Shown: in pieces, positions 36,414 to 49,384 of the stretch
Layout: every line of letters starts with the position of its first letter
How positions within the stretch are numbered: position 1 is the first letter of the stretch
Source: Blepharisma japonicum
Taxonomy: Eukaryota; Ciliophora; Heterotrichea; Heterotrichida; Blepharismidae
DNA length: 60,160 nucleotides
Assembly: GCA_949751835.1 (NCBI GenBank)
Contig: CATKHK010000144.1
Coordinates: 1 to 60,160, forward strand
Direction: 5' to 3'
Made by a program: the position numbers and the translations under genes
Notes under the pieces: generated by a model
Told to the model about the DNA's origin: nothing
Database searches by the model: none
What the model saw: only the letters and a program-made list of their open reading frames with translations

Positions 36414-39164
36414 CCAAAATAACTCAGCTCAGAAAAATAGCTTAGGATATAATAAACATTTAAATAGAGCTAATATATGGCTAATCTTAGGCTTCTTTTC
36501 TTATTACTTGAAGTTTGGCTATATAAGTCTTGGTCAGTCAAAATGAAACAAGTGCCATATTTAATTTATCAACAATTTTTTTAAATTTTTAAATCCTTAA
36601 CAAAAAATTCTGCAGCTCCCTCTTTGAAAGAAGCTACAGAAGCTTATTGCTAGATTTTTCAAAAATACTACCTTTGCAAAATCTACAGAATTATTATAAA
36701 GATTATATGCTCAAAAGACATGCAGCTATCAAGAATAATTCAAGAAGAAAAATATTAATGTGATTTACTTAATTACCTCGAAAGACAAACATCAGAGATC
36801 AAGATCTTAAAATATAAAGATATTGAAGGGAGAAATTAAAATCTATGACTCTCTCAATTTTCAATTTAAAAATTCGAGTTCTTATATAATTGAAAAGGTA
36901 ATCTGCATAAATCTAATTAAATGCAAGTAAAGAAAAATATTATAGATTAGGTAAGTTTTGCTTCATTCACTTTTGAATCAACAGAAAATGATCTGACTTT
37001 GGCACAACTAATAGATATGATTTTTGGCACAAGCCTATATTAAAATATCGAGATTTCAGGTTTAGCTGAAATTTTAATTCCTTTATATCATAATTTTCAA
37101 TTTACAATATATAGCCATTCTACTCTATTAAATTATACATCGCTCAATGTTGTCGAAACCTTTAAGGGATCTTAAATAATCATTCAGTATTCATTTTTTG
37201 TTTGCACTGTAGAGTCCATCTGCAGTCTCAGCGTGAATTCTCCCTTTCCTCCATGTAGGAGTTGTGTCACAAATGCTTCATATCTAGCACCTCAAAGATC
37301 ACTTGCATCAGCCAAAGTATCAATCAATCCCTGATCAATCAACCTATCCTGTCTGTATTTTTTATACTTTAATGCATGCTCTTCAATTTCATAACTCTAC
37401 AGCAGCTGCACATTTCATCATGTACCAATGTCTTATCTTGGCATCAGCGTTACAATAGATGAGCCTGCTCTCATCCTATATATCACACCTATTGTACAGT
37501 TATCATTTGGATTTATTCTGACAAAGATTGGTCTAATTGTAGAACCATTCCAATCCATAAATGATCAGTCAATTTTTTAGTATTGTTATCCAGCCTAAAG
37601 ATTCCGAGAATACAATCTATAGCATGATTATTCAGAGGTCTTTTATTGAGCTAAAACTTGTGATATATTTTTCATATTCGAGAAAATTTTTTTGGGCGCT
37701 CTTTGCTTTCCAACTCCAAAATTAACTTCAAAGCTTTAGCTTGCTCATTTTAGAGCTTGAAAAATTAGGATATAAACTCGCTTATGAAGTAAGCTCTGTC
37801 AAGGTTAATCACAATTAGAAAATCAGTCTTTATGAAGAGGTATTTTATAAATTTCCATAAGGAATTTTAATATTTTCTAATTTTATAACAAGCACAATAT
37901 TTTAGCAAGGCAATGCAGCCTGTAAGACTTTTGAAGACAGATAGTGTGTTCACTCAAGAATTATCCCTGTTAGAGGGCAAGAGAAGAATCCCTGTGACGT
38001 CTCCAGATAAGTTAGAAGTGATGTGATATAATGCCCTTCAAAAGAAGGAAAAACATTAGAAATTTATCAAGATAAGATGCATCTTTCACTTTTTATGCAT
38101 TTTACAAAACCTAATAGAATTTTTATTTTTGCACTATTACTAAGCCATTTGGCAAACATACCGGATATGCACAATATCACATGATTAATCCAAATGAGCA
38201 TTCTAAGTATATGAAATTAGAAATTTCACTTTCTTTATAATTCTGGATTATTATAGAAAAGTAAGTAGTGATAGAAAATTAGCAACTTAAGAAATATAAA
38301 ATCGCTAATGGATTAAATTTTAGAAAGCACAAATTTTACATTTTAATAATTTTCAGATAGCATCCTCTAATCTTTCCAAAAAATCGAAGATATTGGCGAT
38401 ATATAAAGTTAAGAAAAAGGGGAAAAATATAATTTATTTCAAAAGTACTTCAGTTGCTATTAGAATTTGCCCTTTGAAAAGCATATATGAAAATAGAAAA
38501 AATATTTTAAAAATTTTCCTGAAACTCTGGCTAGCACCTCCATACAAATAAACAAGAAGCTTCTAAAAAAGCGAAAGAAGAAAATTTTTGTATTTTAGCT
38601 CAGTTTTTAATTTTGTTTTATTTATTCCCATTAAAAAAGGCCTCTCCTTCACTTCTAAAGCAAATTAATTTTAATCTTAAAGAAAAGGTTACCATTTTTC
38701 TCCAAATTTTTATAAGCCAATGCCAGAAAATTGAATTTCTTCACCTCATGTTTTTCGCGATGATAATAAGCTTCTTGTCATTCCTAAGTTAAAAGGAAGT
38801 CTATTTCTTAAATTCTTCCATAATTTTAGAATTTCATATTAAAAAGACTCCATGATTTTCAGACAAAAATTAATTCAATCATAATGATTATCAAAATCCA
38901 TTTAGGGTATTAGCTTATTGTAAATCTAAAATTCTAGTTTAATAATTCAATTGTTTTGAAGCTTTATCTTGCAATACGTTTGTCTTATTTATCAGCCAAA
39001 ATTTATATTATCTTTATTTTTTTAATTATTGAGCATTGCATTTTGCTTTAAATTTTTTAGAATTATTCTGCGCTTTCTGTAGGTAAAATTTGAGTTATGT
39101 TGATGTTTTTGAATAATTTTAAAATATTTGAATTTTCCAGTATTTTGGCGTTCCATATTTTATA
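36414..39164. repeat. Segmental duplication, copy 2 (pair at 17493-20360)
   Basis: Direct repeat of 17493-20360. Copy 2 has more small deletions (for example 5 codons lost near 37350 and about 90 nt near 38540). Neither copy preserves a long reading frame. Unlike copy 1 it is not directly preceded by a BSP C-terminus: BSP6 ends 1.2 kb earlier. Confidence 0.85.
37133..37757 (-). pseudogene. Dead Cys-rich gene, copy 2
   Basis: Counterpart of the remnant at 18313-18858. The best-kept part reads EIEEHALKYKKYRQDRLIDQ, then GARYEAFVTQLLHGGKGEFT and LRLQMDSTVQTKNEYW, longer than in copy 1, which has a stop after FTLRL. Here the cysteine cluster is destroyed by frameshifts. Complementary lesions in the two copies mean the ancestral frame could be inferred only by comparison. 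Confidence 0.5.
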
Positions 39165-39210
39165 AAATTATAGCAGGCAATTTTTAAATGTAAAAAATCT
39201 AAAATTAATT

Positions 39211-39372
39211 ACCAAAAATCAAACCAAAAGATTCATCAAAAGATTCACAAAAACTCACCAAAAGCCTTGCCAAAAACCCATCAAAAGATTCACAAAAAGA
39301 CCCACCAATAAATCCATCAAAATACCCACCAAAAGAATCATCAGAAGACCCACCAAAGACACAGCAAAAGAC
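39211..39372. repeat. Imperfect CCAAAAGATTCATCAAAAGA-type minisatellite
   Basis: A run of degenerate 10-15 nt units built on CCA/TCA-AAAGA. One plus-strand frame reads PKDSSKDSQ ... NPSKDSQKDPPINPSKYPPK, a Pro/Lys/Asp/Ser low-complexity stretch. It may be the remains of a repeat-containing protein or a simple minisatellite. Confidence 0.6.
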
Positions 39373-39375
39373 TAG

Positions 39376-39558
39376 ATGTATAAGCAGTTGAATAAAATAG
39401 AGGAAGCCAGAGAAAGAAAGAGCAAAAAGAAGAAGAGCAAAAAAGAATACTTAAAAATTAAAGATGAGAAAAATGAAAATAAAGATGTTGAAAAGAAGAA
39501 GTCGAAGAGGAAATGAAAAGAAGAAAGTGAGGATAAAGAAAATAAAATAAGGTCATAA
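39376..39558 (+). CDS. Small Lys/Glu-rich reading frame, doubtful
   Basis: With TGA as Trp, ATG 39376 opens a 60-aa frame (MYKQLNKIEEARERK, ending NKIRS) directly after the low-complexity repeat. It is almost entirely Lys/Glu/Arg/Asp and could form a charged helix. A TAG stands directly before the ATG, so it is not in frame with the repeat. Purine-rich tracts easily produce such frames by chance, and no paralog supports it. Confidence 0.2.
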
Positions 39559-39987
39559 GGATTTTTCTGCAGCTATTGCCGCTTAGTATGGATAAGCATA
39601 AGTCTCCACCACAGCCATAAGCATTGCCAAAGCCAATTAGATGCATGCTGGCTGATATTACCGGTTTTTTATTTGAGGCCTGCAAAATAATTTTATTTAA
39701 ATGCGGACATTTTAATGTAAATGGTATTAAGCAATAAAAATAAAAAAGGCTTCTGATGCGAAAAATTTGGGGAAATATAAATTTATACAAGTCCTATTAC
39801 ACTCAGGTTGCATCTTCTCGCCTAAATCCCCAAAATGGGCAGGGATTTCGCAACATATAAATGAGGGAAGAGGACAAATGCTTGTTAGGTTTTAAAGGTG
39901 CAGCAGTAGAAATTAAGAATAATAAACAATAAAACTTGTAAAATCGAATAAATTCCCAAATGATAAACTAGAGAGATAATGAATTAA
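39559..39987. other. Spacer, nothing recognised
   Basis: No paralogous sequence in the window and no credible gene. A minus-strand standard-code frame (39458-39790) overlaps it but is mostly the complement of the purine-rich tract, so I do not call it. Confidence 0.4.
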
Positions 39988-40014
39988 AAAATGAGGCGAG
40001 TATAGCCTCATTTT
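39988..40014. other. Perfect 10-bp hairpin at the outer edge of the BSP7 upstream block
   Basis: AAAATGAGGC (39988-39997) and GCCTCATTTT (40005-40014) are exact complements around a 7-nt loop. They sit where the region shared with the BSP6 upstream block begins. A second small palindrome (GACCT-ACC-AGGTC, about 40022-40034) follows and is kept before BSP6 as GACCT-ATC-AGGTC. Function unknown. Confidence 0.55.
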
Positions 40015-40896
40015 CAGGCTACGACCTACCAGGTCAGGGTTTTCTGCAAAAACAAGAAGTTAGTCGTCAGTCACGTGCTCAGCTTTACTTAAATACCTAA
40101 TTGGCAAAGGTTTTATTCGATATTCCTGCCTGAATTTTTAACTTTAAAATGCTTGAGAAACCGCATTATCTATTCTTAAACTATATTTTCAGTTTTAGTT
40201 TAATTTTCCTTGCTATAGAGGCTTCTCCTTGGGTTTTTAAATAAACTTCTATTTGATTTTACTAAATAGCTAAAATTCGGCTCCATTTTTCTCCGACTTT
40301 TATATGAGTTGACAGCTTAAAAATTGAATTTCTTCAACTCGTGCTTTTAACTAGGATAATCAAGTTTCTTATGGCTCCTATGCTTGGAAAAGGGTTGTAG
40401 CCTCATTTTCTCCCTGATTTTTAAAAAATTTTCATCAAAATTCAGCTCTTATGATTCCCTGTCAAAATTGAGGGCTTTTAATTGCAAGGTTTTATTGGTT
40501 ATTTCCAGACCAAACTCAAACCATCAGCTCCTTCATTCAATATCTTCTCATTACTCTCTTCTCTCGTCTTGGATCCTTCTTAAATCAGATTTCCAAAAAA
40601 TTTTCGTGAAATTCTGAGCCTAAAACCCCAAAAATTCTTCCTTATTTCTGTTTTTCTTCACCTTTTTCACTGAATCTATTTCCAAACACATTCCCATATC
40701 TTTCATCTTCTTTTCAGTGCCAGGAGCTTAAGTTTTGCCTCCGGCATCTTTATAATTATAGACTTGCTCAGAAAAAGTCCCTATATATAGTGAAAGTTAG
40801 AAAAGGTCCCATGGGCGCAAAAAAAAAAATCGTTAAAATTTTTTTGGGATTTATTTTTGTAACGCATTTAAGCAAATTTGGATTTAAAACTCAAAA
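40015..40896 (+). promoter_or_regulatory. Conserved BSP upstream block (BSP7)
   Basis: Same order of landmarks as before BSP5: CCTAATTGGCAAAGGTTTTA, CTCCGGCATCTTTATAATTA, CTATATATAGTGAAAG at 40781-40796 (about 115 nt before the ATG), the poly-A run then TCGTTAAAATTTTTT. Closest to the BSP5 block, matching the near identity of the two genes. Confidence 0.6.
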
Positions 40897-43800
40897 ATGA
40901 AAAGTCTTATAAGCTTTCTAGCCCTTATATGACTAGCTATTGGAGATCCTTCAAGAACTGCTAAAGATGGATACTTGGATCCTGGAAAAATCAGATGGTG
41001 GAAAGATAGTTGGGCTCCTAATCCTATTGAGCTCTCTCAAACCAATTCTGGGACCACTGGTGTTACTGTCACTGTCCATTTTAGACCTCAAACATCTTTG
41101 CCAACAACTGGGAATATGGGATATGTTACTGTAACTGTGCCATCAGCTTTCTCATCCACAACAACCTATACTTCAACTACTGCACAAGCAATTGTAGCAA
41201 ACACTGATACTTCTTATTCATTTACTCTATTAACTTCATTACCTTCTGCAGGAGTTTATGGGCCTTTCCAAATAATTACTAAAACTTCAACATCTGGGCA
41301 AATCTACGATGCAAACTACGTTTTCGGTTGTGTCGCAGTTTCAGCCGCAGTTTCTTCAGCTGCAGCTAGTTCTTTGACAGTAAATGCAGTCACTTTAACC
41401 ACTACAACAGCAATTGTTGGCTCATCAGATGGACTTTACTTTACTTTTACAATTCCTGCAGGCACTAATCTTTGGAAGCACGATATTTTTGAAATCGTCC
41501 CTGATAGTCGTTGGACTATGCCTTCAACCCCAACCTGTGCTTCTGTCGATCTTTCAAGCACTAGTCCTAGCAGTATCAAAGGTCCTAAGGGAGACAATAG
41601 CCTACCTTGTGCTGTTGCTCAATCTGGAGGGGCTAATGGAGGATATAACACTGCTAAAGCAAGCTCAGCTTCTGCCAACAGTATTTACATATATGGGCTT
41701 TCTCAAGATGTTATCATAACTTCAAGCCTACAAGTCAAGCTTCAAGTTTCTACCTTTACTCTTCCTCTTGCAACTATTTCATCGTCAAGCTTCAACTGGA
41801 ACCTGAAAATCTGGAGATGGGGAACCACCAATTTGCTTGCGAATTTTGCTGGAAGTGGACCATTGACACCAGTTGCAGGCACTGTAACAATCAGCTCATG
41901 GGTTCCTTATAACTCTAATTTAGCTTCAACTGACATCCCATCTACTAGTACCACTACTATCTTTACTAAGCTCACTTTTCAAGCAGCTCATGCAATTTCG
42001 GGTGGATCAATCACTATTAACTTTAATTCTAACGGCGTAGATATTTCTTCTGGTGTCTGGTGGACAGATCATTCAGATTCAACATACACCGCAGCCACAG
42101 GCAAATGCTATCTAAATAACTACGTAAGCGGTATTACATGTGCTGTTTCTAGTGCCACAAAGGCAACTATAACTATAACTTCAGGTACTACTTTGGCTGC
42201 GAGTACAGCGATCTCAATTACCTTATTAGCCAAAATCAGTTCAGGAGCTGGAATTAGCTCAATAGTGACTACTGACGCAACTTCTTCTACAACTATTGAC
42301 CAATCTGCTTCTGCTTTATCATGGTCATTTAACTCTGGAACTGCTTCAACTTATACAAGCATGACTACCTTCCAATACTTTGCAACTGCATCACTCACAA
42401 TACCTCAAAATGCTGTATTCACTGATAAAGGAAATCAAATCGGAGCAAATATTGCTACTACTCAATACTTAATGTGGTATATTCAGCCATCAACTAGCTG
42501 GTCTACATCAACAACCTTAAAAGTCAATTTGCCAATTTCTACTTCAGGCGTGCAGCTGCTTCAAACCTATATTACTACTGGTGCAACTTATTATGAAACT
42601 GAATTTTCGAGCTCAGATTTAGGTTCAAGCCCACAAACAACACCAATGACACTTGGGACAGCCCACAATACTGCTACGCTCACTGCTGGAACTCCAGGCT
42701 CTATTTCAATAGCTTTTACTGGAACCTATTACCCTACAACTGGAGGTAACCAATATTTTGCTTTTGCATATGGAGATAACACAGCCAATACTAAGCAAAA
42801 CGCACTGCCATTTGTACAATCGAACGTAGCTACTTTCTATGAGTGCTGGGCTAAGGCTACATCTACAGCTAGTTCTACAGCTACTGAATTCGCAAATTAT
42901 GTTTTCTCAGTGATTACTCCACAAGGAGATAGTCTCTTTACTGTTGCTCCATTATGTGCTGATAATTTTGCTGGAATCCCTATTTCTGTAAATTTCCATG
43001 CTTTGAATATGAAATTTAACTTTGCAGACACTTCAAACCTTTACTATATAGATTTAACATTTAGTGATGTAGGAACAAGCAAGCTTGGTACTGGTGCAGC
43101 TAACGGTGGCAAAATCCCTGCAGCCTCTATGACAAATGGAGTGACTCCAACAGTTACTATTAACTCATTAGTAGTGACTATTTCTGGACTTGGATCTGTT
43201 GACTCAGGTACTTCAGTTAATGTATTGCTGCCTTATGGAGGAGATATAAGTTTAAGCTATACGATCACTCCAACTTTCTATTATCTCGTTGCAGGAGCTG
43301 ATCCCACTAATAAAATGATGCTATATTCTAATACAAAGACTACAGTCACCTTCACTGCATCAGGAAGTGTTAAAAACTTTGATGCATCAACAGCAATAAC
43401 AAGTCCTTCAACCCCTTCAATTGGATATTACACTGTTGGAGGAACTTCTGTTGCCACAGCAATAAACTTAAAACTTGCTAGTTCAATAACATCTGATGAA
43501 ACTTCAGGTTATATCGGAATTGGATTACCTGCAGGTTTTACTACTTCATCTACTAAACTGACCTTAGCCTCAAATTCAGCAACAGCTTATAGCGTTTCTG
43601 GTTCAGGCAGCTCGTTTATAGGAGGATTCATAGTTGCAGCACTTTCAAGCACTGTTAAAGTTGCAGGCAATCCAACCGCAACATCCTTATCAATGGACCA
43701 AGGTCTTAATGCTCCTCTATCTATAGGATCAACAGGATCAGGAACTCCTACAGTATTTATAGCAGGCTCCTCAACAGGCAGCGCATGCGTATCCGCATCA

Positions 43801-46800
43801 TTAGCAACCCCATTAGCAGTAAGTATAAACGCTGGAAAGATTACTTCTGATAGCTGCACACTAGATAAAATGTTTACTCAAGGCTCAGACTCAGTCGATT
43901 CCACCCTTACATTTTCATTTACAACTGTGAATCCTATTCCTGCAGGTGGGAAAATTATAATTACTTTAACATCAGGTGCCTGGACATTGCAATCTTCAAG
44001 TCCTCTTGTGAGCACCTGCCAAGGAGTTGGGTTCACTGACCAATCCACATCGCTGAAGCAATCATGCTCTGCATCAGGAACAACAGTCACATTAACTCAA
44101 TTTTCTCAGGTTGCCGCAGGACAGATAACCGTAAAATTGTCCCATGTCATCCCGACCTCTACTTCCGCAACATTATTAACTTGCTTTACAGCTGTGAATA
44201 CTTATGATGTAAATGGATATGTTATAGATTCTATATCTAGTAGCTTAGCTAACTCTCTAACTGTACAAACTTCAACTGCAGCAGGAACCACAAACACTAA
44301 TTCTTTTATTTCTAAAGCCTATCCAAATGTTGCAGGGGCAACTGCTGACATATATTTAACCTTTTCTTTATCGAAGGCAGTCCCTCAGTATGGTATAATA
44401 TCAATCACCCCAGGATTTGTCAGTTCTTTTGCTCTCTCCTCTGGAGATGTCTCAAGTGCTTGCTGGACTGACCAAGACTATTACTCTTGCACTGTTTCAG
44501 GCACCGCTGTTCAGATACAATTAAGTAATGCTCTTGCTGCCAATACGGCAATGAAGGTGTATTTGGATATGGCTTTAGTTCTTCCTTCCAGCAATTCTAC
44601 TTCAACAGGCTGGACAATTTCATCCTCATGGGGTGGTGTCTCAATTACAGCTGATTCTACTTCTGCTTCACCTGCAACATTCCAACAGACAATAGGAACT
44701 GCTGTGAGCAATGCCATCACAGTAGCTTCAATTTCGGCTGTTAATTCGCAAACTGCAGATGAGACAAGTTCTTATACATTTACTTTTACATCATCTGTTG
44801 TAGTTGCTACATCTGATGCATTTGTAATTGAATTCCCTAAGGACTTTAGTCCTCTTCTTGGACTTGCCAGTGCTGTATTTCCTGACTGCTCACCTAATAA
44901 TTTTTATACAACTTGCAGCTCAACTGCATTAGGAATTTCAGTCGGGACTTATTGCAGTGTTGACCATTGGAAGCTTACTGTGACAGGAATTACTAAGGCA
45001 ACAACTTCTACTACTTCAAGTATTGATATTACTGTGGATGGGATCCAAAACCCAGCAGCAGTTACAACCGGAAAATTCAGCTTTTACCAATATGGCTCAG
45101 ATGGATCTGTTAAGGCTTATGTACAGAAATCCGGTACAGTGACTACTACAGCCCTTGCTTCAACGATGGTTATGCTTAAAGATGCAACAGTGGATGTTTC
45201 AACTCTTTCGAAATCAGCTACGTATACTTTTGATTTCTACCTCTCTTCATCCACCACCTTTACTACAGACCACATCATCTCCATCTATTTCCCATCACAA
45301 TTTAATAACAAATTAAGAAACGGAAGCACAGTGCCTTGCAAGGCTGTCTACTATGACGAATCATCCTCATCTACCAGCACCACAACAAGCAATACTTTAA
45401 GCTCTGCAACCTCATGCTCAATCTCTGGAAGCAATGTTACTCTTCCTTTCCCAAGCTCAATGGCAGCAGCCACCGCAACGACCTCAAGAATCCAACTCCA
45501 GCTGACTGGCTTCTACAACCCTGAGTCAGCCATATCAAGGACTACAGGATGGGACGTGACTGATTATTCCACTTTTAGTGGCTCGACTAAATATGACAGT
45601 TTCAGCAATAAGTTTTCAATAGCAATCAATCAGAACAGCAAGACCCAAATATACGCAGAAAGCTGGCCTAACCTTAACTCAGCTTATATTGGATATTCAA
45701 TAGGTCAAGGAAATGGGTATTCAGCTTCTCCCAGCCAAAGCTCATCAAAAATTGGATTATTGCCTGGCCAACAAAGCTCTGATATAACTGTATCAATTCT
45801 TGATAGCAATAGCTGGCCTATGAAGTCAAAGTCATATAAACTGACCCCAACTACAAACGCAAATTACCCTGATAGTGGAAACCTTAAATATACATCAGCT
45901 TACTATGGCTTCACCGTTTATCAGATGGTTGGCCAGTTTACTTTCAGAGTATCAGCTTCAAGCAGTGCAGCAACTGGAATTTATTATATCGATTGGGGAA
46001 CACCTACAGAAAAACTGCAAGACGGAGTTCAAAATCCTTTATATGTCGCTCCAACAAGTATGATGATAGAAGTCTGCAGCTCCTTATCCACTGTAATTAT
46101 TACTGTTGACACTTTGCCAACCTTCTATCAATACTACACTAGCATTCCAATCAAAGTGTCTCTTGCCAATGCCCCTGCTACCCAATTAATAGTTACCCCA
46201 ACATTTTCAGTCGCAGGATTCACAATTACCCCTACTTCTCTTACCTTTAGCCCTGATGTCAATGCTCTTTATTTCCAAGTTTATGTTGGCTCAACCTATA
46301 CAGCCTCTTCAACCACTCAGCCAAGCATTAGCTATGCATTGTCAGGGACAGACGCTGCTGCCTTTGCAGCACCAAGCAAGCAGACAGCAACTGTTTCAGC
46401 GACTTATCCTAGCATTGTGACAGCAACCCCAGGATTATCAGTCACCAAAGTAAGTGCTTCTGAAGTAAAGGTTTCAGTCACAACAACAATTGCTGGAGTT
46501 TTGTATTGGGGAGTTGGGTGTCAAGGTTCTCCAGTTCTCACATTTTCTGGCCTTTCAGCTTTGGTTTCTGATCTTGTGAGCCCATCTAAATCTATTCAAA
46601 CTCTACAGGAGCAATTAGCTTACCAATATCAGAATACACAAACTGATATTGATACTACGAAAGGGGACACTGATATTAACTCATTTTTCAAAAGAATCCA
46701 CTCAGAGCATTGCAGTGACTATTGGGCTTCTTCACAGGTTATTAGTACAGCTGGAGCAACCATTGATTTGAATTGGCTAATGGCAGGAACCAGCTATACT

Positions 46801-47661
46801 TTTTCTGCTTATATTGCCACCAAATTGACCAACAATACAGCTGTTTATCCTCTAAGTACCTATAACTTTACTACAGACGCAGCAGCACAATACTATACCA
46901 CAGCTGTCACTTTCTCAGGAACTGTTCCTCAAACCTCAAGCAGCAGCATTGCTAAAGTCTTAGGCAAAAACATGGGTGTCAACCCTTCATGGCTCACTTT
47001 CGTAAGCACATCCCGAAGAATGCTCCAAACATCTACTGGTACCAGCTCTACAACAACATTTACTTATAATGTCCTTTCTGACAGCAGATATCCACTCTAT
47101 ACTTCTTCAGCCATGATTTCTAATCTCAATACTAATCAGGCTCAGGCAACTTCTGACTTTTCTAACCAATTATCATTGACCTCAACAAGTATGGGAACAT
47201 CAACAGCTATTTCGACTGGAACTACTCCAGCATGGTCCACTGCTCCATCAAAGACCGCAATGACCGATACCTCTGCGACTTTCAGTGCGGCTTCTTCACA
47301 GGCTGGAACAATATATGCTACTTGTTCAAGTAATGACCTCGCAGGCCACATTACTTATGCATGGCAAGTTACTAATGGATTAGATTCAACTACAGAAAAA
47401 GTTCCTTCAGCTAATGTAGCCAGTGTTGCTACGACCGCTGAAACTCTTACAGTTTCAGGTTTGACCGCAGGGACTTCTTATGTTTGCTATTTTACTGCTT
47501 GCAATAATTACCCAGTAACACCTTCTTGTATAGATTATACCTCAACAACTCCTTTGAATAGCATATCATTTACAACTTCAGGATCCTCAGGCAATGACAG
47601 CAGTGCAGTCATGATGGGCGCAAGTGCAGCTTTGGCCTTCATCTTAACATTACTTAACTAA
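40897..47661 (+). CDS. BSP7: large secreted GPI-anchored surface protein (2254 aa)
   Basis: ATG 40897, signal peptide MKSLISFLALIWLAIGDPS with TGA as the Trp; the frame is otherwise free of TGA and ends in TAA. Nearly identical to BSP5 across its length, with the same modules (WWKD start, ATFYECWAK, FTQGSDSVDSTLTFSF, CQGVGFTDQS, TADETSSYTFTF, RRMLQ, FN3-like LTVSGLTAGTSYVCYF, GPI tail). It lacks a stretch of about 15 residues that BSP5 has around its residue 925-940 (NPQQPALLINNPAPRS). Identity is highest in the C-terminal half; substitutions cluster in the first 1000 residues, so the outer part of the protein probably varies. Expected at the outer plasma membrane leaflet or alveolar surface. 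Role as antigen or adhesin is inferred from architecture only. Confidence 0.92.
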
Positions 47662-48169
47662 GATTTATCTTTAACTTTGCGTTTTGATTAAGTATTTTAA
47701 CAGCTTCTTAAAAAGGAAAATTAAACTAAAATTTAAGCTTATTATTTGGCATTTAAATAAAGCAAATCTTATGGGCTCATTGAATACTCCTTTTTTATAT
47801 GAATTTATGAATTATAGAGAGGCCTTAATAACGTATATTTAATTAAATTTCATTTTTTCAAATCATCTGAATTCTTTTCGACTTTCTTTTACTTATATTT
47901 CATTATGACCATTTTCTGCTTACTCAAGCCACGCTGATTTCTTTTCTCTTATATTATATTTTATTTAAGCCAAAATGAAGCTGCTATATATAAAAAATGC
48001 TTCAGATAATATTCAAGACCATCTTTTGTATTTATCTATTGCCTTATAATTAAGAAATGGAATATATTTCTTTTTTGAAGCCTCGATATCGCTATTAGAG
48101 TTTCTTGTAAACTCAATATTTAATAGAAATCCTAGTTCTTTAACGGTGCATTTTAAAAGAAAAAAGAGT
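47662..48169. other. 3' flank of BSP7
   Basis: Noncoding; close match to the flank after BSP5 (GCTTATTATTTGGCATTTAAAT; GAAGCTGCTATATA; GATAATATTCAAGACCATC). AATAAA at about 47755-47760, roughly 95 nt past the stop, is a possible poly(A) signal; the BSP5 copy has AATTAA at the same place. Confidence 0.55.
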
Positions 48170-48387
48170 GCAATTTATTATAAAGAGACCATCTATTCTT
48201 GAGTTTTATCTATGCCAGAAGCTCCTCAAAGACCTAAGAAGCTGAAAAATATTTCTTTAATTAAAAATTCGTATTTCAATAATTTGAACTTTACTGATCA
48301 CAGACTAATTGCAAAACACCTCAAACAATTCTCATCAAGATGATAAGCAAAGGTTTTTCACAATTATACTTCTTTCTAGAGAATTAT
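48170..48387 (+). pseudogene. WDP7: short pentapeptide-WD40 N-terminal fragment
   Basis: Matches the same N-terminal stretch as WDP6 (ISLIKNSYFNNLNFTDH, then GATAAGCAAAGGTTTTTCACAATTATACTTC) but stops after TCTAGAGAATTATA, just before the SNAATILN motif. Frames are broken. It is the 3' element of the BSP7 unit. Confidence 0.75.
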
Positions 48388-49384
48388 ACAATAAAATGGT
48401 GAATCACTGACCCGCCATCTCTTAATTCCGAATCTGATCTTCTGCCTCTAAATTTATAAGATTTTAATTTCTTGGTAAGATTTAAATCTAATTTATATTT
48501 AATTTTCTGATATTTCTCAATATTATAATTTCGATATCTTCTGAAATTCATTTAATTATTTTATCTTTTAGCTTGATTTCTTCTTCCCTATTTTTATTAT
48601 CATTGTATTTTGCATTCTATATCATTTTGCATCACTAATAATTGCCACATCTGCATTCTTGAATCTGAAGATGCTTTGTACAGATTTATCTCACTCATAT
48701 TTCTTCAACTAATTGGCTTGAAAAATCTAATATTCTGCTACTTGTATAGTCAAAAATGTTATCATCAAAATCTCTATCACTCACTATCTTCACGTGCAAC
48801 ATAATCTTCATCTTGATTCATAGATAAAATGCAGTTAGAAAAGTTTATCATATATATTTTCACAGAAGAAAGGAGTCTGTAAAGTCTAAAACTCCATTAA
48901 ATATAAGCTGCATGAATAAGAAATTTGTAAAATTAAATCATTAAAATGATTTTACGCAGTAGGAATAAACTTTAAAGGCACAAAAAATATTATAAAATTT
49001 AGAGTAACAAATTTCACAAGAAGTTTGAGTGTTTCACTGTTTGTTAAAAAATAACGCTTATGCGAAAGTATTAAACAAAATATTGATAATTTTAATAGAG
49101 CACAAACGCGTTTGATAAAGCCTGAAGATCAGCTAAAAAAGACACTAACATAAAATGAATTTAGGAAACGAATTTAGATATATATCTTATTTCGAGACAG
49201 CTCCGCAAAATGATAAAAATAAATGTTTGCATAAAATTGAGAAAGCAGAATTACTTTTTTGGTAAGGTCTAATGCAATAAACAAGAAACGAGACCAATCA
49301 TAAGATCAACTTAATTCAAATCTTATATATCAAAGCTTTAGTTTAATTTCTGACGTTAATTAAAAACTTTTCTTTATATCAAAA
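48388..49384. other. Spacer, no gene recognised
   Basis: About 1 kb of AT-rich sequence after WDP7. No frame longer than about 65 codons looks convincing and none has a paralog in the window. I see no repeat shared with other regions. Confidence 0.45.

Noticed and set aside
39458-39790. 110-aa minus-strand frame starting MYKFIFPQIF
   Set aside because: Half of it is the complement of a purine-rich tract and the rest has no feature or paralog.
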